In this document: positions 42,461 to 51,713 of the stretch, one piece after another
Layout: each line of letters opens with the position of its first letter
Numbering within the stretch: the first letter of the stretch is position 1
NCBI RefSeq assembly: GCF_001687325.1
Contig: NZ_LZRD01000001.1
Coordinates: 1-64,000 of the forward strand
Direction of reading: 5' to 3'
DNA: 64,000 bases
Source of the DNA: Streptomyces sp. PTY087I2
GTDB lineage: Bacteria; Actinomycetota; Actinomycetes; Streptomycetales; Streptomycetaceae
Translations under genes and position numbers: made by a program
The notes under the pieces: model-generated
What the model saw: only the letters and a program-made list of their open reading frames with translations
Database searches by the model: none
What the model was told of the DNA's origin: nothing

Positions 42461-43561
42461 GTGGAAGAACCCAGGAAGCGGGCCAGGCCGGGCCGCGCGC
42501 CCGCCCCCGCGGGCCGTACGTCCCGGCCGCGGCAGGCCGAGGTCGCCCGGCTCGCCGGGGTCTCGCAGGCGACTGTCTCGCTGGTGCTCGGGGCCGGGAA
42601 GCAGGGCGCGACGATCTCCGAGGAGACGCGCCGCAAGGTGCTCGACGCGGTGCGGGCGCTCGGTTACGTCCCCGATCCGGCGGCCAGCCGGCTGGCGGCC
42701 GCGCGGAACAACCTGCTGGGGGTCTTCAGCTTCACGTCGACGTTCCCGACCGATGTGCAGCACTCGTACTACCCGTTTCTGGTCGGCGTCGAGCAGGAGG
42801 CCGCGGCCCGCGGCTACGACCTGGTGCTCTTCACCGGGTCCAGCACGGGCGGCGCGGGGGCGGCCGGGCCGAACGCCCTGGCCCGGGTGCGGCTCGCCGA
42901 CGGCTGCCTGTTCCTCGGGCGGCACGCGCCGGCCGAGGAGTTGCGGCGGCTGGTCGCTGACGGGTTCCCGGTGGTCCATCTGGGCCGAAGGGACGAGCTG
43001 GAGGGGCTCGCCTGGGTCGGCGCGGACTACATCAGCGCCAGCCAGGAGGTCGTCGCCCATCTCGCGGCGCTCGGCCACCGGCGCATCGTGCTGGTCCGGG
43101 AGGACGACGACGCGCCCGCCTCCACCGACCGTGAACACGGCTTCCTCAAGGGCCTGGAGGAGGCGGGGCTGCCCGGCGGGCCCGCCGCCGTCTTCCGCTC
43201 CGCCGACCCCGAGCGGGAGCTGACCGCGGAGCGGCTGCGCGGCTGGCTCGACGAGGGCGTCACCGCGTTCGTCGCGGAGGAGACCGACACCGGGGACGCC
43301 TGGCGCGCCCTGCACGGGGCCGCTCACTTCGTCGGGATCGACTGCCCGCGCGACGCCTCGCTGGCGCTGCTCGGCAGCCCGCCGCCGGACCTGGCCGAGG
43401 AACCTGTGCCCACCGGATTCGACATTCCCCGGCCGCAGTTGGGCGCGGCGGCCGTCCGCATGCTCGCCGCGCTGGTCTCCGGGGAGGAGGCGGCCGAACC
43501 CCTGGTCGCCTGCACCTTCCGGTCCGGCTCCACGGCGGGCCCGGCCCCCGCCCGGTACTGA
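42461..43561 (+). CDS. LacI-family regulator
   Basis: 366 residues from GTG 42461 behind GGAGG. The helix-turn-helix is RQAEVARLAGVSQATVSLVL with hinge LGYVPDPAASRLAAARNNLL, followed by the ligand-binding domain (GVFSFTSTFPTDVQHSYYPF, a feature of one LacI subgroup). The first 25 residues are a basic extension. It leads the region ending near 50527, and its tandem operators lie directly upstream, so it probably controls the oxidoreductase/HyuA/permease genes. The effector is unknown. Confidence 0.88.
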   Translation: MEEPRKRARPGRAPAPAGRTSRPRQAEVARLAGVSQATVSLVLGAGKQGATISEETRRKVLDAVRALGYVPDPAASRLAAARNNLLGVFSFTSTFPTDVQHSYYPFLVGVEQEAAARGYDLVLFTGSSTGGAGAAGPNALARVRLADGCLFLGRHAPAEELRRLVADGFPVVHLGRRDELEGLAWVGADYISASQEVVAHLAALGHRRIVLVREDDDAPASTDREHGFLKGLEEAGLPGGPAAVFRSADPERELTAERLRGWLDEGVTAFVAEETDTGDAWRALHGAAHFVGIDCPRDASLALLGSPPPDLAEEPVPTGFDIPRPQLGAAAVRMLAALVSGEEAAEPLVACTFRSGSTAGPAPARY

Positions 43562-43619
43562 CCTCTAGACCTGAGGTCTCGTCACCGCACCACGTACGTC
43601 CAGCACTTCAAGGAGAACC

Positions 43620-45233
43620 GTGATATCCGAACCCGACATCCTCATCGTGGGCGGCGGACTCGGCGGGGTCGCCGCCGCCATCGCCGCCTGCCGGGCGGGG
43701 CGCACCGTCGTCCTCACCGAGGAGACGGACTGGATCGGCGGCCAGCTCACCTCGCAGGCGGTCCCGCCGGACGAGCACCCGTGGGTCGAGGAGTTCGGCA
43801 CGACCGCCTCGTACCGCACCCTGCGCGAGTCCATCCGCGCCTACTACCGCCAGTGGTACCCGCTGCGTTCCGAGGCGCTGGCCCAGCGCACCCTCAATCC
43901 GGGTGCGGGCCGCGTCAGCAAGCTGTGCCACGAGCCGCGCGTCGCGCTCGCGGTCATGGAGGCGATGATCGCCCCGCACCGCTCCGCCGGACTGCTCACG
44001 CTGCTCACCGAACACCGCCCGGTGGCCGCCGAGGCGGGCGACGACGACACCGTACAGTCGGTCACGCTGTCCGACACGCGCGGCGGCAACCACCTTACGA
44101 TCAGGGCCCGTTACGTCATCGACGCCACCGAGACCGGCGAACTGCTCGAACTCGCCGGGGTGGAGCATGCGATCGGCGCCGAGGCGCGGAGCGAGTTCGA
44201 CGAGCCGCACGCCCCCGAAGAGGCACAGCCCCTCAACCAGCAGGGCATCACGGTGTGTTTCGCGCTCTCGCACCACGAGGGCGAGGACCACACCATCGAG
44301 CGCCCGGCCGACTACGACTTCTGGCGCACCTACCGGCCGGAGTTCTGGCCCGGTCCGCTGCTCGGCTTCCTCGCCCCGGACCCGCGCAGCCTGGAGGCCG
44401 TCCCGCGCACCTTCGTGCCCAACCCGGAGCTGGACCCGCTGGACGTCAGCGCCGACCAGTCCGCCGACGCGGGCGACAAGGAGCTGTTCGGCTTCCGCCG
44501 CATCCTGGCCCGCAAGCTGCACCGTCCCGGCGCGTTCGACTCGGACATCACGCTGGTCAACTGGCCGCTGAACGACTACTGGTTGAAGCCGCTGATCGGC
44601 GACGGCGAGGAGACGGCGGCCGCCGCGCTGCACGGGGCGCGCCAGCTGTCGCTGTCGGTCCTGTACTGGCTCCAGACCGAGGCCCCCCGGGCGGACGGAG
44701 GCCAGGGCTTCCCGGGGCTGCGACTGCGGCCGGACGTCACCGGCACGGCGGACGGCCTGGCGAAGGCCCCGTACATCCGGGAGTCGCGGCGGATCAAGGC
44801 CGTCACCACGGTCACCGAGCACGACGTGTCGATCGACATCGTCGGCCCGTACGGCGGCACCCGCTACCGGGACTCGGTCGGCGTCGGCAACTACCGCATC
44901 GATCTGCACCCGTCGACCGGCGGCGACAACTACATCGACATCGGTTCGGTGCCGTTCGAGATCCCGCTCGGCGCGCTCATCCCCCGCCGGGTCCGCAATC
45001 TGCTGCCCGCGGGCAAGAACATCGGCACCACGCACATCACCAACGGCTGCTACCGGCTCCACCCGGTGGAATGGAACATCGGCGAGGTCGCCGGCGCCCT
45101 GGCCGCCCACTGCGTCGCCGAGAACGTCGAGCCGCACCGGGTGCAGGCCGAGGACAAGCGGTTCGAGGTGTTCGCCCGGCTGCTGGAGCGCGACGGAGTC
45201 CAGCGCCACTGGCCGGACGTACGCGGCTACTGA
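43620..45233 (+). CDS. FAD-dependent oxidoreductase (FAD_oxidored family)
   Basis: 537 residues from GTG 43620 behind AAGGAGA. The FAD-binding dinucleotide motif ILIVGGGLGGVAAAIAACRA is at about residues 7-26, followed by DWIGGQLTSQAVPPDEHPWV. ARYVIDATETGELLELAGV is the second FAD contact. C-terminally, NLLPAGKNIGTTHITNGCYR and HPVEWNIGEVAGALAA close the FAD domain. The family's substrates are mostly undefined. It begins the operon-like run with the HyuA-type ATPase and permease and probably oxidises the imported substrate or a product of it. Confidence 0.85.
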   Translation: MISEPDILIVGGGLGGVAAAIAACRAGRTVVLTEETDWIGGQLTSQAVPPDEHPWVEEFGTTASYRTLRESIRAYYRQWYPLRSEALAQRTLNPGAGRVSKLCHEPRVALAVMEAMIAPHRSAGLLTLLTEHRPVAAEAGDDDTVQSVTLSDTRGGNHLTIRARYVIDATETGELLELAGVEHAIGAEARSEFDEPHAPEEAQPLNQQGITVCFALSHHEGEDHTIERPADYDFWRTYRPEFWPGPLLGFLAPDPRSLEAVPRTFVPNPELDPLDVSADQSADAGDKELFGFRRILARKLHRPGAFDSDITLVNWPLNDYWLKPLIGDGEETAAAALHGARQLSLSVLYWLQTEAPRADGGQGFPGLRLRPDVTGTADGLAKAPYIRESRRIKAVTTVTEHDVSIDIVGPYGGTRYRDSVGVGNYRIDLHPSTGGDNYIDIGSVPFEIPLGALIPRRVRNLLPAGKNIGTTHITNGCYRLHPVEWNIGEVAGALAAHCVAENVEPHRVQAEDKRFEVFARLLERDGVQRHWPDVRGY

Positions 45234-45417
45234 CCGGGGAACCCCCGGCCCGCTTCATCTGCACGACCTGTTGCACCGCACGGCCCCCAGGGGCGGCAGC
45301 GGAGCGCCGGGCGGGCGCAGCTCCACCTGTACCCGCCCGGCCCAGGACCCACGGCGTCTGCCGACGCCCGGTCCTGCCGCCCTCGCCCTGCCCACCCGCA
45401 CGAGGAGGTGCCCAGCC

Positions 45418-47547
45418 ATGAACACCCACCGCATCCGCGTCGGCATCGACGTGGGCGGGACCTTCACCGACGCCGTGGCCGTAGACGCCACGACCCTGCG
45501 ACTGCTGGGGCAGGTGAAGGTACCCACCAGCCACCACCACGAGGACGGTGTCGCCCACGGCATCGTCGAAGCTCTCGACCGGCTGCTGGAGCAGACCGGC
45601 CACACGCCCGAGGACGTGACGTTCCTCGCCCACGGGACCACCCAGGCTACCAACGCCCTGCTGGAGGGCGATGTGGCCACTGTCGGGCTGATCGGCATCG
45701 GCACCGGTCCGGGCGCCACGCTGACCCGCCGGCTGGCCGCCTTCCGCAAGCTGGAGCTGACCCCGGGCAAGCGGCTGCCGCTCGCCTACGCCCATGTCGC
45801 CGACCCGGACGACGCCCCCGCCGTACGCGCCGCGCTCGACGAGGTCGTCCGCGAAGGGGCCGAAGTCGTCGTCGCCAGCCAGCCGTTCAGCGTCGACCGC
45901 CCCGAGGGTGAGGAGGCGGTGGCCTCGGCCGCCCGGGAGCGTGGGCTGCCGACGACAGCCGCCCACGACATCACCTCGCTGTACGGGCTCCACAAGCGGA
46001 CCCGGACGGCCGTGGTGAACGCGGCGATCCTGCCGCGCATGCTCGCCACCGCCGATCTGGTCGACGCCTCCATCACCAAGGCGGGCGTGAGCGCGCCGCT
46101 GATGGTGATGCGCTGCGACGGCGGGGTGATGTCGCTGGACGAGATGCGGCGCAGACCGCTGCTGACGGTGCTGTCGGGTCCGGCGGCGGGCGTCGCCGGG
46201 GCGCTGATGCAGGAGCGCATCAGCGAGGGCCTGTTCCTGGAGACCGGCGGCACGTCCACGGACATCAGTGTCGTCCGGCGCGGCAAGGTCGCCGTACGGC
46301 ACGCCACGATGCTGGGCCGGACGTCGTACCTCTCGGCGCTCGACGTGCGCACGGTGGGCGTCGGCGGCGGTTCGATGGTCCGGATCGACGGCGGCAAGGT
46401 CGTCGGCGTCGGGCCGCGCAGCGCGCACATCGCGGGCCTGCCGTACGCCTGTTTCGCGAGCGCGGAGGATCTGCGGGACGCGCAGGTAACCACGGTCCGG
46501 CCGATGGCCGACGACCCGGCGGACTACGCGGTGCTGGACGCTGCGGGCGGCCGGTTCGCGATCACCATGACCTGTGCGGCGAACGCGCTCGGGCGCGTAC
46601 CGGAGGGGGACTTCGCCCGCTGCGACCAGGAGGTGGCGCGGGCCGCGCTCGCCCCGCTGGCCGCCGCGCTCGGCACGGATGTCGTCACGGCGGCGACGAA
46701 GCTGCTGGACGCGGGCACCGACCAGGTGAAGTCGGTGGTCGAGTCGATGATGCGCGACTACCGCCTGGAGAAGGACACCGCGGTGCTCGTCGGGGGCGGC
46801 GGAGGGGCCGCCTCCGTCACGCCGCACCTGGCGGCCGTCATCGGCCAGGAGGGGCGGATCGCCCGGCACAACGAGGTGATCAGCCCCATCGGGGTGGCCC
46901 TCGCGCTGATCCGGGAGCAGGTCGAGCGGATCATCCCGGGCGCCGGCCAGGAGCAGATCCTCGCCGTACGGGCGGAGGCCGAGGCCGCCGTGATCGCCCA
47001 GGGGGCCGCCGCCGACGGGGTGGAGGTGGAGGTCACCGTCGACCCGCAGACCAGCACCGTACGGGCGGTCGCGACCGGCGCCACCGAGCTGCGCACCCAG
47101 GACCGTGCCCACCGGGCGGACGAGGCGGACCGGCTGCGCGCCGCCGCCGACAGCCTCCGCACCGACCCGGCGTCCGTGCGGGTCCTCGCGGGCACGCCGG
47201 CCCACACGGTGTACGGCACCGAGGTGCGGCGCCGGTTCCGCGCGGACCGGCATCCGGTGCGGGTGGTGGACGCGGACGGCGTCGTACGGCTGCACGCGCC
47301 GGACGCCCGGGTGGAGACGACCACGGTGGGCCGGGCCCCCGAGGTGCTGGCGGGCCTGGTGAAGGAGGCCACGTCGTACGGGGACGGCGGGGTGCGGGCC
47401 CCGGCGCTGCGGCTGCTGCTCGGCTCGCGGATCGCCGACCTGTCGGGGGTGCTCGATCCGGACCCGCTGCTGGCGCTGGCCCGCAGCGAGCTGCGGTCGC
47501 GGGCGGCCGACGAGCCGGTCGTGGCCGTGGTGGAGGTACGGTCGTGA
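45418..47547 (+). CDS. HyuA/oxoprolinase-type ATP-dependent hydrolase
   Basis: 709 residues of the hydantoinase/5-oxoprolinase alpha family. The N-terminal VGIDVGGTFTDAVAVDA is the ATP-binding actin-like motif, with TFLAHGTTQATNALLEG and LSGPAAGVAGALMQ following. ETGGTSTDISVVRRGK is the second phosphate motif. Such enzymes use ATP to open lactams or hydantoins, or to carboxylate ketones when paired with a HyuB subunit. No HyuB gene is visible here, and the next gene is a short unknown protein instead. The ATG at 45418 is 184 nt after the oxidoreductase. Confidence 0.85.
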   Translation: MNTHRIRVGIDVGGTFTDAVAVDATTLRLLGQVKVPTSHHHEDGVAHGIVEALDRLLEQTGHTPEDVTFLAHGTTQATNALLEGDVATVGLIGIGTGPGATLTRRLAAFRKLELTPGKRLPLAYAHVADPDDAPAVRAALDEVVREGAEVVVASQPFSVDRPEGEEAVASAARERGLPTTAAHDITSLYGLHKRTRTAVVNAAILPRMLATADLVDASITKAGVSAPLMVMRCDGGVMSLDEMRRRPLLTVLSGPAAGVAGALMQERISEGLFLETGGTSTDISVVRRGKVAVRHATMLGRTSYLSALDVRTVGVGGGSMVRIDGGKVVGVGPRSAHIAGLPYACFASAEDLRDAQVTTVRPMADDPADYAVLDAAGGRFAITMTCAANALGRVPEGDFARCDQEVARAALAPLAAALGTDVVTAATKLLDAGTDQVKSVVESMMRDYRLEKDTAVLVGGGGGAASVTPHLAAVIGQEGRIARHNEVISPIGVALALIREQVERIIPGAGQEQILAVRAEAEAAVIAQGAAADGVEVEVTVDPQTSTVRAVATGATELRTQDRAHRADEADRLRAAADSLRTDPASVRVLAGTPAHTVYGTEVRRRFRADRHPVRVVDADGVVRLHAPDARVETTTVGRAPEVLAGLVKEATSYGDGGVRAPALRLLLGSRIADLSGVLDPDPLLALARSELRSRAADEPVVAVVEVRS

Positions 47548-48176
47548 CGGCCGCGCTGCTGGACCGGGCGGCGCGCGCGGCGATCGCGGAGCTGGAGGCG
47601 GCGGACGACGTCGAGTTCGGCGTACGGCTGCTGCGGAACACGCCCACGCACGAGCGGCGCGATCCGGCGCTGCTGCGCCACTGGGCCGCGACGGCCGACG
47701 CGTTCGGGGCGGGGCTGGAGCCGGTCGCGGCGACCGCCCGGATCGTGGAGAGCGACGGGGGCCTGGCGAAAGGGCTGCTGGCCCGCTACACCTCGCGGCC
47801 GGTACCGACCGTCGAGCTGTTCACCGACACGCTGGCGCTCGCCGACGAGCTGATCGATCTGCTCGGCTGGCGGCACTGGTACCCGGCCGGTTCGGTACGG
47901 GCCGCGGCGATCGCGCACGAGGCGGTGCACGAGCGACTGCACCACGGGCCACGGAAGAAGGACCTCAAGCGCGCCCTGGACCACGTCGTGCTGCGCGCCG
48001 GTCGGCACACTCTGTACGGCCATGTCGCGGGTGCCGACGAGATCGCCGCCCATGCCCACGCCCGCACGGTCTGCGGCCTCGGCCGCAGCCCCCTCCTGCT
48101 GACGGCGGCGCTGGCCACGGCGGCCGAGCCGCAGCACGGGTCCGCGCACGGATCCCCGCACGGAAGAGAGAAGTAA
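47544..48176 (+). CDS. Unknown 210-aa protein coupled to HyuA-like gene
   Basis: 210 residues from GTG 47544, overlapping the HyuA-type stop (GTGA). I do not recognise the family. It is soluble and mainly helical, with a histidine-rich stretch AIAHEAVHERLHHG around residues 120-133 and GHVAGADEIAAHAHARTVCG near the C-terminus; these could bind metal. The last ~15 residues are repetitive (HGSAHGSPHG). Its position where a HyuB subunit would normally lie suggests it may be a partner of the upstream ATPase. Confidence 0.7.
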   Translation: MTAALLDRAARAAIAELEAADDVEFGVRLLRNTPTHERRDPALLRHWAATADAFGAGLEPVAATARIVESDGGLAKGLLARYTSRPVPTVELFTDTLALADELIDLLGWRHWYPAGSVRAAAIAHEAVHERLHHGPRKKDLKRALDHVVLRAGRHTLYGHVAGADEIAAHAHARTVCGLGRSPLLLTAALATAAEPQHGSAHGSPHGREK

Positions 48177-48180
48177 CGCC

Positions 48181-49461
48181 ATGGGCGTCGTCATCCTTCT
48201 TGTCATGGCGGCCGGTGTCGCCGCGATGCTCACCCGCAAGCTCCCCACGGGCTTCGCGCTCGTCCTGCTGGCCGTCGCCATCGCCTTCATCGCGGGCGCG
48301 CCGCTGACCGGCGAGAACAGTGTTCTGGACACGGTCCTCCAGGAGGGCGCCCCGGCGCTCGCGGCGACGATGGTCGCCATCCTGCTCGGCTCCTGGCTGG
48401 GCAAGCTGCTGGACGAGACCGGTATCGCGGGCACCCTGGTCCGCAAGATCGTCGAGTTCGGCGGGGACCGGCCGGTGGTGGTCGCCCTCGGCGTCCTCGC
48501 GGTCTCCACGCTGGTCGGCACGGTCACCGGGTCGGCCCCCGCGGCGATGCTCGCCGGGATCATCGGCATCCCCGCCATGATCGCGGTCGGCATTCCCAAG
48601 GTCACCGCAGCCGGGACCATCCTGATGGGCATCGCCGCGGGCATGCCCTTCGAGCTGCCGATCTGGCAGTTCTTCTCCACGGCGCTGGAACTGCCGATCC
48701 CGACGGTGCGCGGCTTCATGCTGAAGCTGTTCCCGTTCGCGCTGGCCGCCGCCGTGCTGTTCGTCCTCGTCGAGACCCGGCGCCGGGGTGTGGAGCACGC
48801 CTGGTCGCTCAAGTCGGCCTCGGCCAAGCCTGTTTCGCGCCGCGAGCAGCTGGGCGACGCCCCGTGGTACGCGCTGCTCACCCCGGTCGTACCGCTGGTG
48901 CTGGCCCTCGGCTTCGAGGTGGCGATCCTGCCGTCGATGCTGGCCGGCGTGGTGTACGCGCTGCTGACCACCACCCGGCCGCGCGAGATGAACAAGCGGC
49001 TGCTGCGCACCCTGTACGGGGCGTTCGAGGTCGCGGCGGCCCCGATGGTGCTGTTCATCGCGATCGGCATCCTGCTCGCGGCGGTCAAACTGCCGGGCGC
49101 GGTCGAGTCGTTGGAGCCGCTGGTCAAGGCGGTCAGCCCGCAGAACCCGGTGCTGTTCGTGCTGGTGTTCACGCTGCTCGTACCGCTCTGCCTCTACCGA
49201 GGTCCGCTCAACGTCTTCGGTCTCGGCGCGGGCATCGCCGGGGTCCTCATCGCGGCGGGCATCTACCCGGCCGTCGCGGTGCTGGGGCTCGCCACCTCGT
49301 ACAACCAGGTCTTCGGGGTGTCGGACCCCACGAGCACCCAGACCGTGTGGAGCGCGCAGTACGCCGGGGTGACCCCGCAGCAGGTGATGCTGCGGACCCT
49401 GCCGTACGTCTGGGCCGTCGCGCTCGGCGGCTTCTGCGTCACCGCCGCCACCTATCTGTGA
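48181..49461 (+). CDS. Inner-membrane permease, ion-transporter superfamily
   Basis: 426 residues and about 12 hydrophobic segments. Features fit the ArsB/NhaD/CitMHS-like ion transporter superfamily: two repeats each with a re-entrant hairpin, such as STLVGTVTGSAPAAMLAGII and FVLVFTLLVPLCLYRGPLNV. It probably imports an organic anion used by the preceding enzymes. It starts 4 nt after the unknown protein, so it is in the same operon. The substrate cannot be read from sequence. Confidence 0.75.
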   Translation: MGVVILLVMAAGVAAMLTRKLPTGFALVLLAVAIAFIAGAPLTGENSVLDTVLQEGAPALAATMVAILLGSWLGKLLDETGIAGTLVRKIVEFGGDRPVVVALGVLAVSTLVGTVTGSAPAAMLAGIIGIPAMIAVGIPKVTAAGTILMGIAAGMPFELPIWQFFSTALELPIPTVRGFMLKLFPFALAAAVLFVLVETRRRGVEHAWSLKSASAKPVSRREQLGDAPWYALLTPVVPLVLALGFEVAILPSMLAGVVYALLTTTRPREMNKRLLRTLYGAFEVAAAPMVLFIAIGILLAAVKLPGAVESLEPLVKAVSPQNPVLFVLVFTLLVPLCLYRGPLNVFGLGAGIAGVLIAAGIYPAVAVLGLATSYNQVFGVSDPTSTQTVWSAQYAGVTPQQVMLRTLPYVWAVALGGFCVTAATYL

Positions 49462-49489
49462 TCCATCACTTCTCGGGACGGAGAACGAC

Positions 49490-50527
49490 ATGACACAGCA
49501 CGAGGACTCCTCCTTCACGCCCGACGCGGGGCGGCCGAGCCGCCGGATCTTCCTGCGCGGGACGGTCGCCGGAATCGCGGCGACCGCCGGCCTGGCCGCC
49601 ACCGGAGCGACGGCGAGCCCGGCAGCCGCGGCACCGGGCGGCTTCCCGGACTACAAGCACCTCAAGCCGCTCCTGACACCCTCCCAGCTGAAGTACAACC
49701 CGACGGGCGAGATCATCTTCCCGTGCATCCGGGGCGTCTACGACCGGCTGGCCGACCCCCTGGGCCGCTACTACCTGTACTACGCCCCGCACGACGCCCC
49801 CGGCGGCATCTGCCTGGCCTACGGGAACTCGCTGGAGGGGCCGTTCACGGAGTACCCGGCGAACCCGATCGTCTCGAACGACTGGCAACCGCACTACAAG
49901 GTCAGCCATGTCTCCTCGCCGCACGTCCTGTGGAACGAGGACGTCAAGGAGCTCTGGCTGTACTTCCACGGCGAGAACCACACCACCCGCCTCGCCCGTT
50001 CCAAGGACGGCATCACCTTCACGTACGACAGGACCGTGCTCACCAAGGACATGCTTCCGGCCGGCACGAGCGAGACCTCGTACGCACGGGTGTTCCGGCA
50101 CAACCTGCCCGCGCGGGACGCCCGTTACGTGATGCTCTTCATGGTCAACAATCAGTCGAACCACCGTGACGTCGGCTGGGGCTGGTCGAAGGACGGCCGC
50201 ACCTGGACGTTCGCGCAGCAGCCGTTGATCCGGCACTCGGACGTCGGCGCGAACAACATCAGCGGCGCGCACCTGCTGACCCGTAACAACAGCACGTACG
50301 TCGTCTACCACACCGGTAAGGAGACCGGCGGGAACATGCTGATCACCGAGGTCGGCAACGATTTCTCCCGCCGCAACCACCTCGGCCTCTTCTACGAGTC
50401 GAGCAACGCGGCCCCGGAGAACGGCCGGGCTGCCGCGCCCAGCTTCGGTACGGACCGGGGTGTGCCGTACATGGTCTACGAGGCGGGCGAGCGCCTCAAG
50501 GGATCGATCTGCGTGGCCCGCGGCTGA
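49490..50527 (+). CDS. Tat-exported five-bladed propeller protein (GH43-like)
   Basis: 345 residues. The twin-arginine signal PSRRIFLRG (Arg18-Arg19) is followed by a hydrophobic stretch and ATASPAAAAPG cleavage region. The mature part has GH43/GH117-like blade repeats: DPLGRYYLYYAPHDAPGG, EDVKELWLYFHGEN, RYVMLFMVNNQ and GVPYMVYEAGERL. It likely binds or cleaves a glycan outside the cell, but the catalytic acids cannot be assigned safely. It follows the permease by 28 nt, so the operon may process an extracellular substrate before uptake. Confidence 0.75.
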   Translation: MTQHEDSSFTPDAGRPSRRIFLRGTVAGIAATAGLAATGATASPAAAAPGGFPDYKHLKPLLTPSQLKYNPTGEIIFPCIRGVYDRLADPLGRYYLYYAPHDAPGGICLAYGNSLEGPFTEYPANPIVSNDWQPHYKVSHVSSPHVLWNEDVKELWLYFHGENHTTRLARSKDGITFTYDRTVLTKDMLPAGTSETSYARVFRHNLPARDARYVMLFMVNNQSNHRDVGWGWSKDGRTWTFAQQPLIRHSDVGANNISGAHLLTRNNSTYVVYHTGKETGGNMLITEVGNDFSRRNHLGLFYESSNAAPENGRAAAPSFGTDRGVPYMVYEAGERLKGSICVARG

Positions 50528-50539
50528 GGCGGGAGGGTG

Positions 50540-50573
50540 GGGGGTGCGCCGGACAGGTGTCCGGCGCACCCCC
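50540..50573 (+). terminator. Strong hairpin terminator
   Basis: A perfect 15-bp stem: 50540-50554 (GGGGGTGCGCCGGAC) pairs with 50559-50573 around a 4-nt loop, starting 12 nt after the propeller gene stop. It probably ends the operon. Confidence 0.85.
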
Positions 50574-50641
50574 GCGCGCGTACCCCACGCACGCCACGGG
50601 ACACCGAACCGCGTCGCACCGAGGAAGGCTTGCCCCCGCCC

Positions 50642-51643
50642 ATGACTCACCACCCCAACCTGGACCCCGAAATGGCGGCCGCGCTCGCGACCGACCCGCC
50701 GCCGCCCACGGTGCTCGACGGCCTGCCGTACGAGGACCTGGCCGCGCTGCGGGCCGAGCGCGCCGCGCGGCCTGTCGCCCCGCCCGCCGAGGGCGTCGTG
50801 GTGACCGACCGCCACCTGCCGGGCCCCACCCCACTGCGTGTCCGGACCTACCGGCCGCGCGCGGCGGGCTCCCGCGTGCTGCCCTGTCTGGTGTGGGTGC
50901 ACGGCGGTGGCATGGTCCTGGGCTCCCCCGAGATGGACGACGCCCGGGTGTCCGCGTACGCCCTGGAGGCCGACTGCGCCGTGGTCTCGGTGGACTACCG
51001 ACTGGCACCCGAACACCCGTATCCCGGGCCCGTGGAGGACTGCTACCGCGCCCTGCGGTGGACGGCGGACCGGGCGGGGCCTCTGATGATCGACCCCGGG
51101 CGCCTGGCGATCGGCGGGATCAGCGCGGGCGGCGGACTCGCGGCCGCCACCGCCCTGCTGGCCCGGGACCGCGGCGGTCCCGGCCTGATCTTCCAGTTCC
51201 TTCTCTGCCCGATGCTGGACGACCGCAACACCACCGGTTCCAGCCGGGAGTTCACCGACGCCGTCACCTGGCCCCGCGCCAACAACCTCTACGGCTGGGC
51301 GGCCCTGCTCGGCCCGCTCGCGGGGAGCGAGGACACCCCTCCGTACGCCGCGCCCGCCCGCGCCGCCGATCTGTCCGGGCTCCCTCCGGCGTACGTGGAC
51401 GTCGGCGAGCTGGAGGTCTTCCGCGACGAGTGCGTCCGGTACGCGCTGCGCCTGATCGAGGCGGGCGTGTCGACCGAGTTCCACCTGTGGCCCGGCGCGT
51501 TCCACGGCTTCGACGGCGTACTCCCCCACCTCACACTGCCGCGCCGGGCGGCCCGCGAACAGATCGCGGTACTGCGCCGGGCACTGGGCGGGCCCGGTGG
51601 GCAGCCCGGGTCCCGGGTCAGCGCACGCGGCCCCGCGGCTTGA
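50642..51643 (+). CDS. Alpha/beta hydrolase, HSL-type esterase
   Basis: 333 residues. HGGG oxyanion motif at residues 87-90, nucleophile Ser161 in GISAGG, acid in DVGELEVFRDE and histidine in FHGFDG. This is the hormone-sensitive-lipase family of cytoplasmic carboxylesterases. The ATG at 50642 is 114 nt beyond the previous stop and after the strong hairpin, so it is probably a separate unit. The substrate is unknown. Confidence 0.88.
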   Translation: MTHHPNLDPEMAAALATDPPPPTVLDGLPYEDLAALRAERAARPVAPPAEGVVVTDRHLPGPTPLRVRTYRPRAAGSRVLPCLVWVHGGGMVLGSPEMDDARVSAYALEADCAVVSVDYRLAPEHPYPGPVEDCYRALRWTADRAGPLMIDPGRLAIGGISAGGGLAAATALLARDRGGPGLIFQFLLCPMLDDRNTTGSSREFTDAVTWPRANNLYGWAALLGPLAGSEDTPPYAAPARAADLSGLPPAYVDVGELEVFRDECVRYALRLIEAGVSTEFHLWPGAFHGFDGVLPHLTLPRRAAREQIAVLRRALGGPGGQPGSRVSARGPAA

Positions 51644-51713
51644 GAGCGGTCGGCGGCTCAGCGAAAGTCAGCAGGAGCGGCAGGAGGTGGCCTCACAACC
51701 CCGTGGTGTGAGC

